A stretch of DNA of 64,000 nucleotides, from contig JARWMV010000239.1 of the NCBI GenBank assembly GCA_030998015.1, positions 992,001-1,056,000 of the forward strand, written 5' to 3'. Position 1 is the stretch's first letter; every line of letters begins with the position of its first letter. Below are positions 39,588 to 51,568 of the stretch, piece by piece. Origin of the DNA: Ceratorhiza oryzae-sativae (lineage: Eukaryota > Basidiomycota > Agaricomycetes > Cantharellales > Ceratobasidiaceae). Both the position numbers and the translations under genes were made by a program. The notes beneath the pieces are model-generated. The model made no database searches. It saw only the letters and a program-made list of their open reading frames with translations, and was not told the origin of the DNA.

Positions 39588-42390
39588 ATGTCCGAGGCCG
39601 CTAGCACCGTTCTCCCTCAAGGGGCTGGCTATGGTGTCGTTGTTGGTGAGTGGTTTGGTGACCTGAAGCCCCTCACATCTAACTTTGGCGTACAGGGATT
39701 GGTCTCTTTTTCTCAGCTTTTATGCTCTGCTTGACCTGGATCCAAACACGTTACACCGGTTTCTCTCCGAGCAACTCAGAGGAATTCAGCAGCGCAAGTC
39801 GTAGTGTCAAGCCTGGTCTCATTGCATCTGGAATCGTTTCCGCTTGGTATTTCATTTAAAATTGTATTGGCAAACAAATCATCTCAATTCCATTTCGAAG
39901 GACTTGGGCCGCAACTCTTGTAGGACACATTAAAAACCGTTTTAACCGAGTTTAACGCCTCTCCTTTAGCTACAATCTAGTGCAGTTGCGTACAAGTATG
40001 GCATTTCTGGACCGTGGTGGTATGGAGCAGGTGTGTTCTCCAGGTTTCGTAGTCAAACGTTGATCTCACACTTTGTGTCGTTCAGGCGCGACAATCCAAG
40101 TCTTGCTATTTGCGATGCTCGCCGCCAAACTCAAGCTCAACAGCCCTAACGCCCATACCTTTCTTGAGATCATTGGTACTCGATGGGGCACGGCTGCTCA
40201 CCTTATCTTCTTGTTCTTCGGTCTTGCTACCAATATGTGGGTTATAATTGTTCCCGGCCTATAGCAACTAGACAATTAACCCTTAATTCCGCAGCATCGT
40301 CTCTTCCATGCTTATTTTGGGAGGTTCTGCAACTGTCACTGACCTTACGGGAATGAGCACGATTGCAGCGTGTTTCTTGATTCCTATCGGCGTCGCCATC
40401 TACGTCGTTGCGGGTGGCATGCGAGCCACCCTCCTATGTGACTACACGCACACTGCAGTCCTGTTCGCTATCATCCTCACCTTTATCTTTACTGCCTACG
40501 CAACGTCTCCAAAAATCGGTAGTCCTTCGCGGATGCACGAACTGCTCACGCAAGCTGCTGCTGAGCGTCCAGTCTCTGGAAACGCCCACGGTAGTTATTT
40601 GACGATGCGTTCCAAGAATGGCCTGATTTTTGGCGTAATTAATATTATCGGTGAGCAGCAGCTCTGGAAGCGAGGCCAACCTTTTTCTAAGATTTGCATG
40701 ACAGGAAACTTTGCGACTGTGTTCAACGATCAAGCGTATTGGCAACGTGCCATTGCCAGTAAACCCCAGTCTTGCGTCAAGGCATATCTGCTTGGTGGCT
40801 TGGTAGGCCCGCACAGAATTTTTTGTAAACAACTATATTAACACGCATACAGGCTTGGTTCTCCATCCCCTTTACGTTTGCAACCACTCTTGGACTTTCT
40901 GCTGTTGCGCTATATCACGACCCAGACATGCGCAGCCTCTCTCCAGCTGATGTGAGCGCTGGCCTTCCTGCCCCGTCAGCCGCTGCCGCCTTACTTGGTA
41001 CCTCAGGGGCTGCAGCAATGCTCATCCTGCTTGTAGGTCGCTGGCTGATTTTGCTGATTGTGGGTGCTGATGTCGATTCCAGTTCTTGGCTGTTACTTCT
41101 GCCACTTCGGCCGAGTTGATTGCCGTCTCTTCTCTTTTGACCTATGACGTTTATAAACGTTATATCAACCCCCGCGCTACTGAGGCCAGATCATGCGTGT
41201 ATCTCATATGATGGTTGTGTTCTTTGCGGTCTGCATGGGATTGTTCGGACTAATCTTCTACTACATTGGGGTGTACGTCCAAATTACCGTTTTGGTTTCC
41301 TCTGCTAATTCAATTGGGCATGTATAGGAGCATGGGCTGGCTTTACACCTTCATGTGAGTTAACCTATTTGAAGCGGGGAACGAAGCAACTAAATACCGG
41401 GTTTAGGGGTACACTTCTCGGATCCGCTGTCGTCCCAATCGCTCTCTGTATCACCTGGCAAAAGGCTTCAAAGATCGGTTGCATGATTGGAGCAGTTAGC
41501 GGGTTGTTTGCTGGTATAATCGCCTGGGTTGGTGCTACATTATTGATGCCTATGTACTAATTGCTGACAATGGATGTCTGTAGCTTGTGACCACCAGTAG
41601 CTTGAACGACAGGGTCATCAATGTGGTGGTGAGAAAATCAACGCTAGATTCTCGAAATAGAAATAGATAATCTTTTGCTGTCTTCAGACCAGTGGAGGTG
41701 ACTACGAAATGCTTGCTGGAAATCTTGCCGCAATTGGAGTTGGCGGTATCGTTTCCACAGTTTGGTCGTACATAGTGAGTCTTCAACAACAGCCGCTTGC
41801 GTGACGTTAACGCCACGCGTTCAACTAGAGCCCCGACAAAGATTTCTCGTTCGATGTTACTCGTGCCATCAACAGTCCGCATCACTCGCACGGTGTTCCA
41901 ACTGTCGGCTCCGGTACTCAAACCCCAACTGAGGATGAGAAGAAGCATTCCGACTCGGCTTCTGTCGTGCCCGCTGAAGATGATGCAAATCACGACAACG
42001 GTGTCACTCAAGATGCGGATCTCGATCCTGTCGCGCTCAAGGGCGCATTCCGCTTCGCGGCTTGGAGCAGCATCGCGCTCTTGATCGTTATGATTATCAT
42101 CATTCCCTTCCCTCTATTCTTCTCGCAAGTTGTGTTTGGAACCAAGGGATTGACGACATGGGTTGCGGTCGGTATTATCTGGACTTTCCTGGCAGCGTTT
42201 GCGGTCGTATTGTATCCGCTTTGGGAGAGTCGGGAGGCGCTTCTGTTGGTGTGCAAGGGGATTATCAAGGTATGGCGATTTTCGGCAAAGATGGAAAGTT
42301 TGAGTTCATGACTTGTGTTTCTAGGATATCTTCCATCCTGGCAGCGGCAAGCACGCAGCGCGTGAGGAAACCACAAGAGGCACTGCTTGA
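39588..42390 (+). CDS. DUR3: urea/polyamine active transporter (sodium:solute symporter family)
   Basis: Plasma membrane urea-proton symporter with about 15 membrane segments. Visible family blocks: [44 protein letters not shown] (split by an intron), [142 protein letters not shown] large hydrophilic loop ([10 protein letters not shown]...) precedes the last segments, and the C-terminal tail ends ETTRGTA. Many introns, all GT-AG. One base appears to be missing near 41187: the family reading after ATEA is [15 protein letters not shown], which needs GCCCAG where the window has GCCAG. As written, the frame would stop soon after. DUR3 is normally induced by nitrogen limitation. Confidence 0.93.
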
Positions 42391-42603
42391 GTGGTTTAGA
42401 TAAATATACTTATCCATTTGGGTTTCGCGTCTTCCTGGTCCTGTACGACTTGCGCATGTACGCGTCTTGCTACGATTTCTGATGCTTCAATTAAAAAAAT
42501 GAATTTCACGACTTTACCTTCTGCTTTCGATATTTCACGTATCCTAAGATTCATTTACTCCGACAAGCCAATAGAAATGGTTCAATTATGTTTTGAAAGA
42601 TGA

Positions 42604-43372
42604 CTAAAAACTGCCCCCATAAAGGCTCATAGGCCAGTATGCTTTGGGATCATGGGGTGGGTCTTCGGAACGGACCGGGTTCCACTTCTTGAATGGGGGG
42701 GAAGGCGGGAGGTTTGACGCAGAGAATGCCTTGCTGGAACCGCTAAGTTTCGCAATAGCCTCCGTTAGGTCGGGAGGGGCAGGGGAAGTAGTCTCGGCAG
42801 GAACAGAGCTCGTCTCTTTGCCGTCCGAAGGGGCCGAGACGCTATGAATGATATTTACTTGAGATCGCCATACATCTCGGTTAATGATGGTACCCACGCT
42901 GGTGCAGCTGGAGCCCCCAAGAGAACCTGCGAGAGGTGAGATTGAGTGACGACCGAGAGCTGTGGGTATTGCCTGCGTGCGTCACGCTTGTAGTATGGAT
43001 TTTCTGCAGGATCGGAGGCTGGGGGTAGGGTTGTTCAGTTGGTCCTACCTCGCTCATCTGGATCATCGGGCATACCCTTTGTTGCAGGAGTTGAGTAGAG
43101 CTCGGGCCTGGAAGCGGGTTGGGGCCAGCGGTGTTGACCCGTGAGAGGTATGCCGGAAGATATTTCGGGATTCACGACGACGGCATCACCTGCAAGCCAG
43201 TCGATTCACACATCACAGAGAACAAGGCTCCAAACCTACGGAATTTCTTCCAAAAGCCTATTAAAATAGGTCATTATTCGCCGCAGGCTAGATGTCCGTA
43301 CATACCTTTGGGGGCGAGATGGTATTTCGTGTGGTCCGCAAACTCCTTGGCTACTCTCCTGGAAGCCTGCAT
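42604..43372 (-). CDS. probable fungal complex I 21 kDa-type accessory subunit
   Basis: Five or six exons give about 190 residues. Residues 1-30 read MQASRRVAKEFADHTKYHLAPK then GFWKKFRDAVVVNPEISSG, followed by IPLTGQHRWPQPASRP, DPAENPYYKRDARRQYPQ, LSVVTQSHLSQVLLGAP, a Ser/Pro-rich spacer, and a C-terminal PFKKWNPVR with AYWPMSLYGGSF. The NPYYKRD-RR-YP-LSVVTQ block is the part I recognise from fungal NADH:ubiquinone oxidoreductase 21 kDa-type subunits; this is from memory and could be mistaken. The splice at about 42849-42904 skips an in-frame stop (GTGGGT...CATAG). The gene is convergent with DUR3 and head to head with ATG6. Confidence 0.6.
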
Positions 43373-43477
43373 GGTAGTTGGGGGATGATCAAGTGCGGCT
43401 GTGCTGCTTTACCTAAGTTGGGCGTTTGTCATGGATAACACACTTGTTCTCGACGATCACCACAAGCAGACCGCATC
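43373..43477. promoter_or_regulatory. 105-base divergent promoter, complex I-type subunit / ATG6
   Basis: Only 105 bases lie between the two start codons. No TATA box is seen on either side. The arrangement would couple transcription of a respiratory-chain gene and an autophagy gene; coupling is inferred from spacing only. Confidence 0.4.
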
Positions 43478-45285
43478 ATGTCAGACGATGTGAGCTTTGT
43501 ATGCCAGCAATGTAAGCAGGTAAATCACCATAATAAATTTGCACAGTTTCTTTTAACCACATAAATATTAACATAGCCACTTCAACTCGACCCGTCTCTG
43601 GCGGAGTTGACGGGTGAACAGGTAAAGATGCTAGATGGTGAGCACTACCCTAATTTGCAGGTAAACACATCAATTCAATCGAATTAATAGGGTCTTTGCC
43701 ACAACACACTCCACGCAATACCCCGGCATCACCCTCCCAGAAACTCGCGAGCCTGACCGCACCGTCGTCTTCCAAGTCTGCCTGGCAAAGGGGGCAAGCC
43801 ACAAGTAGCTCGATTCGAGCCAATTCATCTAAACAGCGGGCTGCAGGAGAATCATTTGTTCTTCTGCAGGATAGCGTGGTTCACAAGATCCCTAGCGATG
43901 TCTCGCGACCAGCCATTAGTCCACAGAAGTCGAAGGCGCGGGCTTCAACCCCTACACCGAAACCCCAGCCTGCCTCTCGAAAACAGCCTGTTCAGGAAAA
44001 ACAGCCACCAATTCCTATCGCGTCGTCTCCGCCTTCTAAACCTGCTCCTCCTGCTCCTCCACGGTCTCATCATCTCGCACAAACTCTAAAGCTTTACACT
44101 CTTTTGTCTAACCGAACAGATATAGACCACCCTCTGTGCTCTGAATGCACGTCTGTATTGATTGATGCTTTGACAAAGCAATTGGAGGAAACGAAGCGAG
44201 AGAGGGACGGGTATATTGCTTTTGAGCGGGATGTCCGCGGTGCCAGTGGGGCCGGAAATGTCAAGGCAATGGAAGCACGGATTGAAGAGCTCAAAATTGA
44301 AGAAAAGATTGCATTGGACGAGCTGGCGGAATCAGAGAGGGAGAAGGCTCGCCTAGATAGAGAGCTAGAAGAACTAGAACGGGAGGAGAAGGAGTTGGAG
44401 GAGAAGGAAGCAGAGTACGCGCTTTTTGTTTGCATTGTTTGCTAGTCACACTCATTTCCCCAGATTTTGGCGTCTCTACAACGCGCAAGTACTTGCTCAG
44501 TCACAAACTGCCTCATCCCTGCGCGCATTGCGCGCGGCGTATGAAGCCGACGCAGCTGAGTTGGCCCGCCTTTCACGAGCCAACGTGTACAACGATGCCT
44601 TTTGTATCGGGCAAGATGGGGCATTCGGGACTATAAATGGATTACGCTTGGGACGCGTAACAGGAGCTGCAGTTCCATGGCCTGAAGTGAATGCTGCATG
44701 GGGGCAAGCATTGTTGTTGTTGCATACAATTGCGCGAAAGGTCGGATTTGTGTTTGAACAGTAGGTTCATCTTACACTGAAACACGGATACATATGCTCA
44801 CAAGACAAACTAGGTACCGGCTTGTTCCGATGGGTTCATGCTCCCGTATTGAACGGATTGGAGGCGATAAGGCTGTTTACGAACTGTATGTGAGCCGGGA
44901 GTTGACAATATTGGCCTTGCTGACCTTTCTTGGCAAGTTTTGGGTCCGGAGAGCTGCACATCGGGAGGTTGTTGCATAACCGCCGCTTCGACTATGGAAT
45001 GGTTGCTTTCCTGGAATGTTTACGGCAAATCATGGAGTTCGCGCAATCGCAAGACGAGTCGATCAAGTTTCCACATGCGTATGTCTTTTCTTTCCACGAT
45101 TATATAAGCCAACTAAACCAACTTCACCATTCACACCCTGCCGCTCCGCCCGCAGTATTGTTAAGGATAAAATTGGTGATGCGTCTATTAAATGGCAATT
45201 TAATCAAGAGGAGACTTGGACTCGTGCTCTCCGACATGTTCTATTGGCTCTCAAGATTCTACTTAAATGGGCAACAACTATATAG
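43478..45285 (+). CDS. ATG6: Beclin-1/Atg6, PI3-kinase complex subunit of autophagy
   Basis: Scaffold of the Vps34 phosphatidylinositol 3-kinase complexes in autophagy and vacuolar sorting. Starts [19 protein letters not shown] with the paired Cys of the family. A Ser/Pro-rich region includes the BH3-like stretch [12 protein letters not shown] central coiled coil follows ([17 protein letters not shown] through [19 protein letters not shown]), then the BARA domain: [84 protein letters not shown] and the membrane-binding tail [22 protein letters not shown]. About seven exons; the join around 44886-44938 reads [16 protein letters not shown]. Complete and unbroken; stop TAG at 45283. Confidence 0.96.
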
Positions 45286-45690
45286 AACCTCCACCTTGAT
45301 ACCACTTTTTTCGGGCTGTTTTCGGTCATAGATACTCATGTGAGTCACGCGTTTCAACCATCACTGCCGCGGGCTGATCGTGAACTCCAGACTTGTAATC
45401 ATGTTGTATTACATAATACATACTTTCCCCACCTTTTGCTCACGATTGCGCCATCTCCTCCAATCAGCCCGCATGACGGACGATGGCGCAAGCTGTGATT
45501 CGTGGCCAGTTGAAACCGACGTGGCAACCGAGGCCCATCAGTACATAACACTCAGGGTATGTGCAATGCTCAGTAAGACGTGCTTGCGCCATCGGCTTGC
45601 GACTTGTTTTGTCATTTTGAAAAAGTGGAGAGTAATAAAAGGCGTGCGAGCACAGTATGCGACCCACAATTCCGAATACTCATCATCGTT
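45286..45690. other. intergenic region, no gene seen
   Basis: About 400 bases between ATG6 and the UPF0643 gene on the same strand; presumed terminator of the first and promoter of the second. No clear element. Confidence 0.45.
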
Positions 45691-46704
45691 ATGCCCGGCT
45701 TGGCTCTTGTCCCTGTGCAACCCCAGGCCCCTGCTCCCGCCCCGCGAAACAACGGAGAGCGGGACCCCCATGCGTTGCCAACTTTCACGAACTCTACTCT
45801 TCAAGAACCCACGGCTCCTTTGCTGTACCTCCCACCCCTTCTGTCTGCTCTCCCCAAATTAGCATCCGAGGACAATTCCTTGTCCGCCAACACGGGCAAC
45901 CACGACTACTACAACAAATATTACTCTCGCACTCCTTCGGTTGGCGCGCCGCTTCCCAAGCTCCCTCCACACCCAGACCGCCTTCACCCTACAGCCACAC
46001 GGCTCCCAAACATTGACCCGGCCTCACTTTCTCTTCACCGTGCGCTTCATTTCTTCAAACCAAGAAAAGGGTTTGCGAAGCTTCCATATACCGAGGCGTT
46101 TAACTGGGACGAGGTTGGCCAGGCGTACCTTAGTGACGGAGGGTTGGGAACTAAAGGAGACCTAGAGCGAGAGTGGTATGTAGTTGCGTTCAGGAGTCGA
46201 AGGAAATCGGGAAGCGACAGTGCTTGTGAGTCCGTTTCACGTATGTTATGGATTGTCGGATAGTTTTCTGACGCCACTGTTGCTATTTTTCAGCACTATA
46301 TGAGGCTGATCGACTCGCTCATGAAGAGGCAGTAAGAAATGGCGGGGTAAGTGGTATTACTTCAGGTGGCCGAACCCTTCGTTCAACCGAGTAATATTTG
46401 TTCTTATAGCTCCTGATGTATTGGTATGGTGTACCCGATAGTGAAACAGGTGACAACCTCGCCACCTGTGTCTGGCAGGTTAGTCCGCTTGTAGTGACAA
46501 ACATGGCGACCAAGTTTAACATTATCTTAAATAGTCTCGTGCCCATGCCGTGGCAGCTAACTCTGGCCCGCACCATATTAAAGCAATGCGCCTTGCTGCA
46601 GCATCTTTGAATACTATACCCTTGAGCGGCATGTAATCAGAAAATGGCGAGGAGTTCCAGGGCTGGAAGTTGTACCGTATACGGGTGGTGATGTCGGGTG
46701 GTAA
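45691..46704 (+). CDS. UPF0643 family protein (one apparent frameshift)
   Basis: Four exons. The N-terminal 100 residues are Pro-rich. The conserved part begins SLHRALHFFKPRKGFAKLPY and continues FNWDEVGQAYL, EREWYVVAFRSRRKSGSD, LYEADRLAHEEAVRNGG, LLMYWYGVPDSETGDNLAT, CVWQ, SRAHAVAANSGPHHIKAM and RLAAASFEYYTLERHVIRKW, ending PYTGGDVGW. This matches the fungal UPF0643 family of unknown function. The last block is in frame only if one base is added near 46608 (TCTTTGAA read as TCTTTTGAA or similar); as written, translation would stop at ATGTAA shortly after. The remaining conserved residues beyond the shift argue for a sequence error rather than loss of the gene. Stop TAA at 46702 in the family frame. 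Confidence 0.8.
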
Positions 46705-47008
46705 TCTATTGTTTGTCGGGTTTACTTGCTCTCGTGATACTTGTATATTAGTGTACTTCCTTAGCTTTAGAAAAAGGCCTGTCCAGTGCTTTACATGCAG
46801 CTTGTCCTGCGCATAATAGATCATATCCACACGGGAGCTCTATCATTATCCTAAATGGTATATGTAAGATGATCAACGTCATCGCACGTATCATGCCGAG
46901 GTGCGATACAGTTTGGGGGGTAGTGGCTATTAGTGGTGGACCAACATGGAAACCCACCTGACGCCGTAAGGCAGACCTTGCCAGGACCATCACTAGCAAT
47001 AGAACACA
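46705..47008. other. intergenic region, no gene seen
   Basis: About 300 bases upstream of the F-box gene; no recognisable element. Confidence 0.4.
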
Positions 47009-48710
47009 ATGGTTACCACCCGCGTGAGCATCTCTTTGAATATATACAACACTGATTTGGACATTGTACTGATCTTATAATTTAATTTAGTTGCAAGAAA
47101 AGAAAGGAAAGGCCATGCAGGCGAAAAGTATCCAACCTATGATTAACAGGCTTCCATCCGAGGTGCTTGCTGAGATTTTCATTACTTGCACTCATCTCTG
47201 CGTCTACGAAAGCTACAATAATCGAACGCCGAAGCTATCCTCCAAATACGTCTGTCAAGCAACGGTTTCTGTGAGGCACTACGTCATTGACACGTGAACC
47301 AACCTAATGTGACAAGCGCAACAGACCGTTTGTCGGCTTTGGAGGGACGTAGCTCTCAGGACATCCCAAGTTTGTTCAGTTCTATATATCTCATTGTTCT
47401 ATATGGCTGCTAACGCACAGCCGCTTCAGCTTTGGTCGCTGGTTACGCTGTCCGACCCAGCACCATGGCTTCGTTCAGCAGCCTACCTTGCAAGGTCTGG
47501 AACCGTTTGCCCTCTGGACATTGATATATACATGATGCGTAAATTTTGGGACAATCCAACGAGCACAACGGCCGCGACCTGGGCTAAACAAGCCAAACAA
47601 GCGCTGGATTTTATCACGTCTCATGGAGGCGTAACCTCCAGGTGGCGATCTATGATTGTCATAACGGATTCATTCGCCTCACTCCGCACGGTCGCAGAAT
47701 TTCTGCGAGCATCCCCGCTTCCAAAGCTTCGGCGGCTAGAGCTACTTTTGGACTGTCCAAGCGAATACGATGGTCGGGACGAGGTTGCTTTTCACAGCGC
47801 TTCATCCACCAGCCCAGTACCGCTCTTCAAAGAGCCTCCTCATAACCTGCGCGTGGCGAAATTGCTTGGGTTCCCGAACCCGTTCCTGTTTGGCCATTCT
47901 AATCAGTTACACCTTCCTAACCTTACTCGCTTGGAGCTTGAATTTATCGACTTTCCACCCAACCTATCCCATATCAAGGCCGTGCTCCAAACAACTACTC
48001 AGCTCGCGGCCCTTCGTTTTGATTTTGGCTGGACCGATTCAGGTTTTGGTGACCCACATCCCCTTCAGTCGAAAGTAAAACTATCACATCTTCAAGAGCT
48101 CGGACTAGAATTCATCAAGGAAGGATTTTGGCCATTGAAGTTCCTTACGATGCTCGAAGCACCAAGCCTCGACTACTTTCAGCTTGGTCTAAGCGAGTGT
48201 GAAGCAGGAAGCGAGGAGATTGTTCAATTTATTGCAGACGGAGGAAACAAATCTGATCCCGCACCACTATTCCCTGATATAACTCGCCTCGAAGCTAACT
48301 TTGGTGTAGGGCTTGAATCCACACCGCGACTCAAGACCCTTTTGTTGTCACACCCCAAGGTCACTGTGCTTGAAGTACCATGGACTCCCCTCAAATCTCT
48401 CTCAACTAAACCATGGCTAGCTCCTAATGTGGAACGTTTGAGAGTAGCTGGGTGCAGAGCGGAAGAGCTACGAAAAGTGGTGAACGCTCGGACCAGAGCC
48501 AAGCTTCCACTCAAGGTGGTCGAAGTCGGCACCGCGTATAGTCATCTCATTAAATCTCGGGACCGAAAGTACCTTAGAAGCAAGGTTGAGCTGAGGTTTG
48601 TGGAGCCAGGCAACTATGGCGAACACGAATACCGGATTGTGGATGAACCTCCAACCGATGACGAGCTTGGTGGTTTTTTGTCCCGATACTCATTTGTGTC
48701 AGATGATTAA
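47009..48710 (+). CDS. F-box protein with degenerate LRR-like C-terminal domain
   Basis: The F-box reads INRLPSEVLAEIFITCTHLC, then QAT and TVCRLWRDVALRTSQ across two introns, as in the large basidiomycete F-box family. A long second part (PLQLWSLVTLSD, WRSMIVITDSFASLRTVAEFL, LPKLRRLELLLDCPSEY, NLTRLELEFIDFPPN, HLQELGLEFIKEG, MLEAPSLDYFQLGLSE, ITRLEANFGV, NVERLRVAGCRAEELR) has the spacing of leucine-rich or similar beta-alpha repeats that would bind a substrate. Such proteins are adaptors of SCF ubiquitin ligases. The start is inferred: a short exon MVTTR (47009-47023) followed by a GTGAGC...TTTAG intron joins LQEKKGKAMQAKS in frame; an internal start at MQAKS is the alternative. Complete to TAA at 48708. 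Confidence 0.82.
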
Positions 48711-49636
48711 ATGATTATTCGGGTACGTTGATTTCATACAATATTGTTAAAGGACAGGATTCTAATCACTTTGAGCCTAGGGATTGCAGCGTTGTAAATG
48801 GCAATGTACTTATGAAACAACCCACCAGAGCTCAGTCAGACCTGCGTATATGCATGTTTTATACAGCCACATTACTGAAGGGCTCCTAATCCTACATCCA
48901 TAAACCCCTTCTCTTTGAGCTTTTTGATAATTTAGTTTCCTGTTTTCTCCCGTAGAGTAGCAGTCGTACAATGAAGTACTCTCGCGGCCTTGTTACCATG
49001 TATCATAATATCCACGAATAGTTCTTTGTAAACCATCCACTCAATAAATAGCACATCATCATCCTTCCTAGACCACATAGAGTTGCGATAACAAACGAAT
49101 AGCCAATATAGCATACTCATAGACGCCAAACCCATAACCTTGTTGGCAGGTTCTCCCGAATATGATGATTGACGAAGACTATGCTCTCGCTGAGGAAGGA
49201 GCAAAGAGGCTTGGTTTCTGCTGCCTTTACCATTATTTTGGTCAACAAATGTTGTACCGTCAATGCCGGCCCAACTCTGTCAAACCATAACATCAAATTC
49301 CTCTCAGTTGGCGCGAGGCAATCGACGCTCTTACCTAAACTCTGCTAGAGTTCATACGGGTGGAAGCAAAGGAGACGAGCAGTTTTGTCTATCAGATCAA
49401 TAAATTTCCAATACATTCAGGCACTCGACAGGAGCTACGCTGTTCAGTCATCCAATGGAAGCATATTTGATAGCGTATTATTGATACTGTAGCCGCAGAG
49501 CAGTGTACCACGCAGCGTCAATGTTCAAGACAAAATTTTAGCGTCAAGACGAAACACTAGGGCTTAAATATAGCGGAAACAGGTCTCAAGAAGATAAACA
49601 AGACGAAATGCGTATGTAACACAGGCAATAGTGACG
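48711..49636. other. intergenic region, no gene supported
   Basis: About 925 bases between two convergent genes. The longest open frame (48932-49204 minus, 90 codons) has no motif, no credible extension by splicing and unusual composition, so I do not call it. AT-rich; no repeat seen. Confidence 0.45.
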
Positions 49637-50672
49637 TCAAGGAACATATGGTTCACGGCCTCCTGGTCCTATCTTCGGCGTCGCTGGTTTCTTCTTCGTC
49701 TCCGATGCCGAACAATTCTTCTCGGGACCTCGAATCCCAAACGTCGCCCACACGGGTGTTCCCACTCGATTTGGTGTTGGATTTTGACGGTTGTGTGTAG
49801 AGTGGGAGATTTTCCTCGAGGAAGTAGGGGAAGGCTCTCCCTGTCCGAGCGGTTGATACAGCCGAGCAATCTCACGTCTGTGTCTGTGGTGCCTCTCAAT
49901 CATATATGCAGCTGTGGTAATTCCTCTTAGACTACGCTAGAAAAAGATTGGTCGACTGACCATATAATCCCACTGTCGATCCCAACAAATTGGCCTAGTA
50001 GTGGAAAAGTTAAATTCTCAGTGCTATGCGTATTAGATTGGGCGGGGTATGCGACTGACCAAAATGTCGCCAACTTGGAAGGTTTTGTTCTGGCGTTGTC
50101 TCAACCATCAGTGACGATAGCTTAGACCACCACACAAAACTCACAGGGAAGAACGACTGGACAATTTCGCTGACAATACCACCAAGGAAGAAACACATGA
50201 GGAGTGTGGCGATCATGGCTGTGGGAGCGGTCGTTTGGCAAACAGAGCGCTTTCTATCACGATGTTCACATACGGGCATGTCGCCATATCCATATTCTCC
50301 TAGCATCCCTGGTTTGAGATCTATTTAGTTATTGTTACCCGGACAATTTCTGTGCTTACTCTTCCACATCAAAAATGAGATAGAATAGAGCGGTGGCGGT
50401 TCCAATGCCGAGAAAGTGCTCCAACTTGTCGTTCATAATGTCATGAGCAAGATCAGTGAAGCCCAAGAGCGAAAGCACAAGCATCAGAGCGAAGGTGAAG
50501 CCTAAAAACCACTAGTTGAAGCATACGGCGTTGAATGTTCCTCGAACGGCATCTGGTGAGAAAGCACGCTTACCGGCCGAACCCGGATAGGCAAATCAAG
50601 CTGGCCTGGCATTCTCAGTTTGTAAGAGCGCATTACTGATTTTCCAGCACGCTTTAGTAGCCGCGAGTCCAT
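49637..50672 (-). CDS. VanZ-like family membrane protein
   Basis: Six or seven exons. The N terminus is MDSRLLKRAGKSVMRSYKLR, then membrane helix FTFALMLVLSLLGFTD, the VanZ core LAHDIMNDKLEHFLGIGTATALFYLIFDVE, a third segment MIATLLMCFFLGGIVSEIVQSFFP, and NKTFQVGDILANLLGSTVGLYAAYMIE. The order DKLEHF, SE-VQ-FFP and GDILAN--G---G is the VanZ signature. In bacteria VanZ affects teicoplanin resistance; the role in fungi is unknown. The C-terminal 80 residues are basic, hydrophilic and cytosolic (HHRHRREIARLYQPL). It is head to head with the MAPR gene across 150 bases. Confidence 0.8.
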
Positions 50673-50822
50673 GGTGCGACCGGAAAGCGAGTTTGTGTGT
50701 CCAATGGTCGAGGTTTCGGTTGGCTTTGTAGCTGGCCATTAGGTGGCCAGAGCATTACGTAAACCTCGGCCTCCGCAGTGGGCTAGGCGCCACACATTCG
50801 ATACAACGACCACAAGCCGATC
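50673..50822. promoter_or_regulatory. divergent promoter VanZ-like / MAPR
   Basis: 150 bases between the two start codons, so both promoters lie here. It is GC-rich with no TATA box on either strand. Confidence 0.4.
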
Positions 50823-51568
50823 ATGTCGCTCGTCACTACACTGGCTACATCTTTACACGACCATCCTGTCAATGTATTACTCCTAGGTTTTGTTGCGTAT
50901 CAGCTCTCGTCCTTGTTGCGCTCCTCTTCGTCGCCCAGGGTGCAAGATAAGATCCCAACTTCACACAACGAGTCCTATAACTGGAAACCAGCCAAGCACC
51001 CACCATGCACAGTTTGGAAGAGGTATACCCCCAAAACACTTGAGCCTTTCCACGGTCGAGGCGGTGGTCAGATCCTGCTCGCCATTGACGGCAAGGTTTT
51101 TGACGTAACAAACGGACGAAACTTCTATGGACCTGGTGGGTAACTGTATGTGTTGCCTAAATCACATAGCCTAACCTTATACATGGTCAGATGGGATGTA
51201 TGGAAACTTTGCTGGACGAGACGCGTCACGCGGAATGGCAAAGCAATCTTTTGAGGAGGGTAAGCTCCTAGTTTGGAAGACACGTAGCCAGCATATCTAA
51301 CCCATCGCTGCTAGATATGTTGACTCCGGTTGATCAACCTCTCGATAAGCTTGAGGACCTGACTAGGGAAGAAATGTACGTTCTATTCCTGTTCACGTAC
51401 GATTTAGATTAACCTGGTGTAAATGGCAGCGCAAACATGCAAGGTAACCGGCTGTTTGATTTATTGGCCCGCACCTTACTGACCTCCACCTCACATTAAG
51501 GATGGGTGGAGCATTTCACTGGAAAGTACGCTATCGTTGGCGAACTTGTTGAAAACGAAGCGGCTTGA
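50823..51568 (+). CDS. DAP1: membrane-associated cytochrome b5-like heme protein (MAPR/Dap1)
   Basis: Five exons give about 180 residues. An N-terminal membrane anchor (VNVLLLGFVAYQLSSLL) is followed by the cytochrome b5-like domain: YTPKTLEPFHGRGGGQILLAIDGKVFDVTNGRNFYGPDG, MYGNFAGRDASRGMAKQSFEED and EHFTGKYAIVGELVE. Tyr in NFYGP is the axial heme ligand type of MAPR proteins, which lack the two His of true cytochrome b5. Yeast Dap1 binds heme and supports Erg11, the sterol 14-alpha demethylase, in the ER. The join GP/DGMYGNF crosses an intron of about 60 bases. Complete; TGA at 51566. Confidence 0.88.

Noticed and set aside
41530..41625. Possible second base loss in DUR3 after WVGATLLMP
   Set aside because: A 44-base intron (GTACTA...CACCAG) keeps the frame and joins SLNDRVIN, so no error needs to be assumed.
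48932..49204. 90-codon minus-strand frame
   Set aside because: No recognisable domain or promoter; its longest hydrophobic stretch is short and I could not extend it by splicing.
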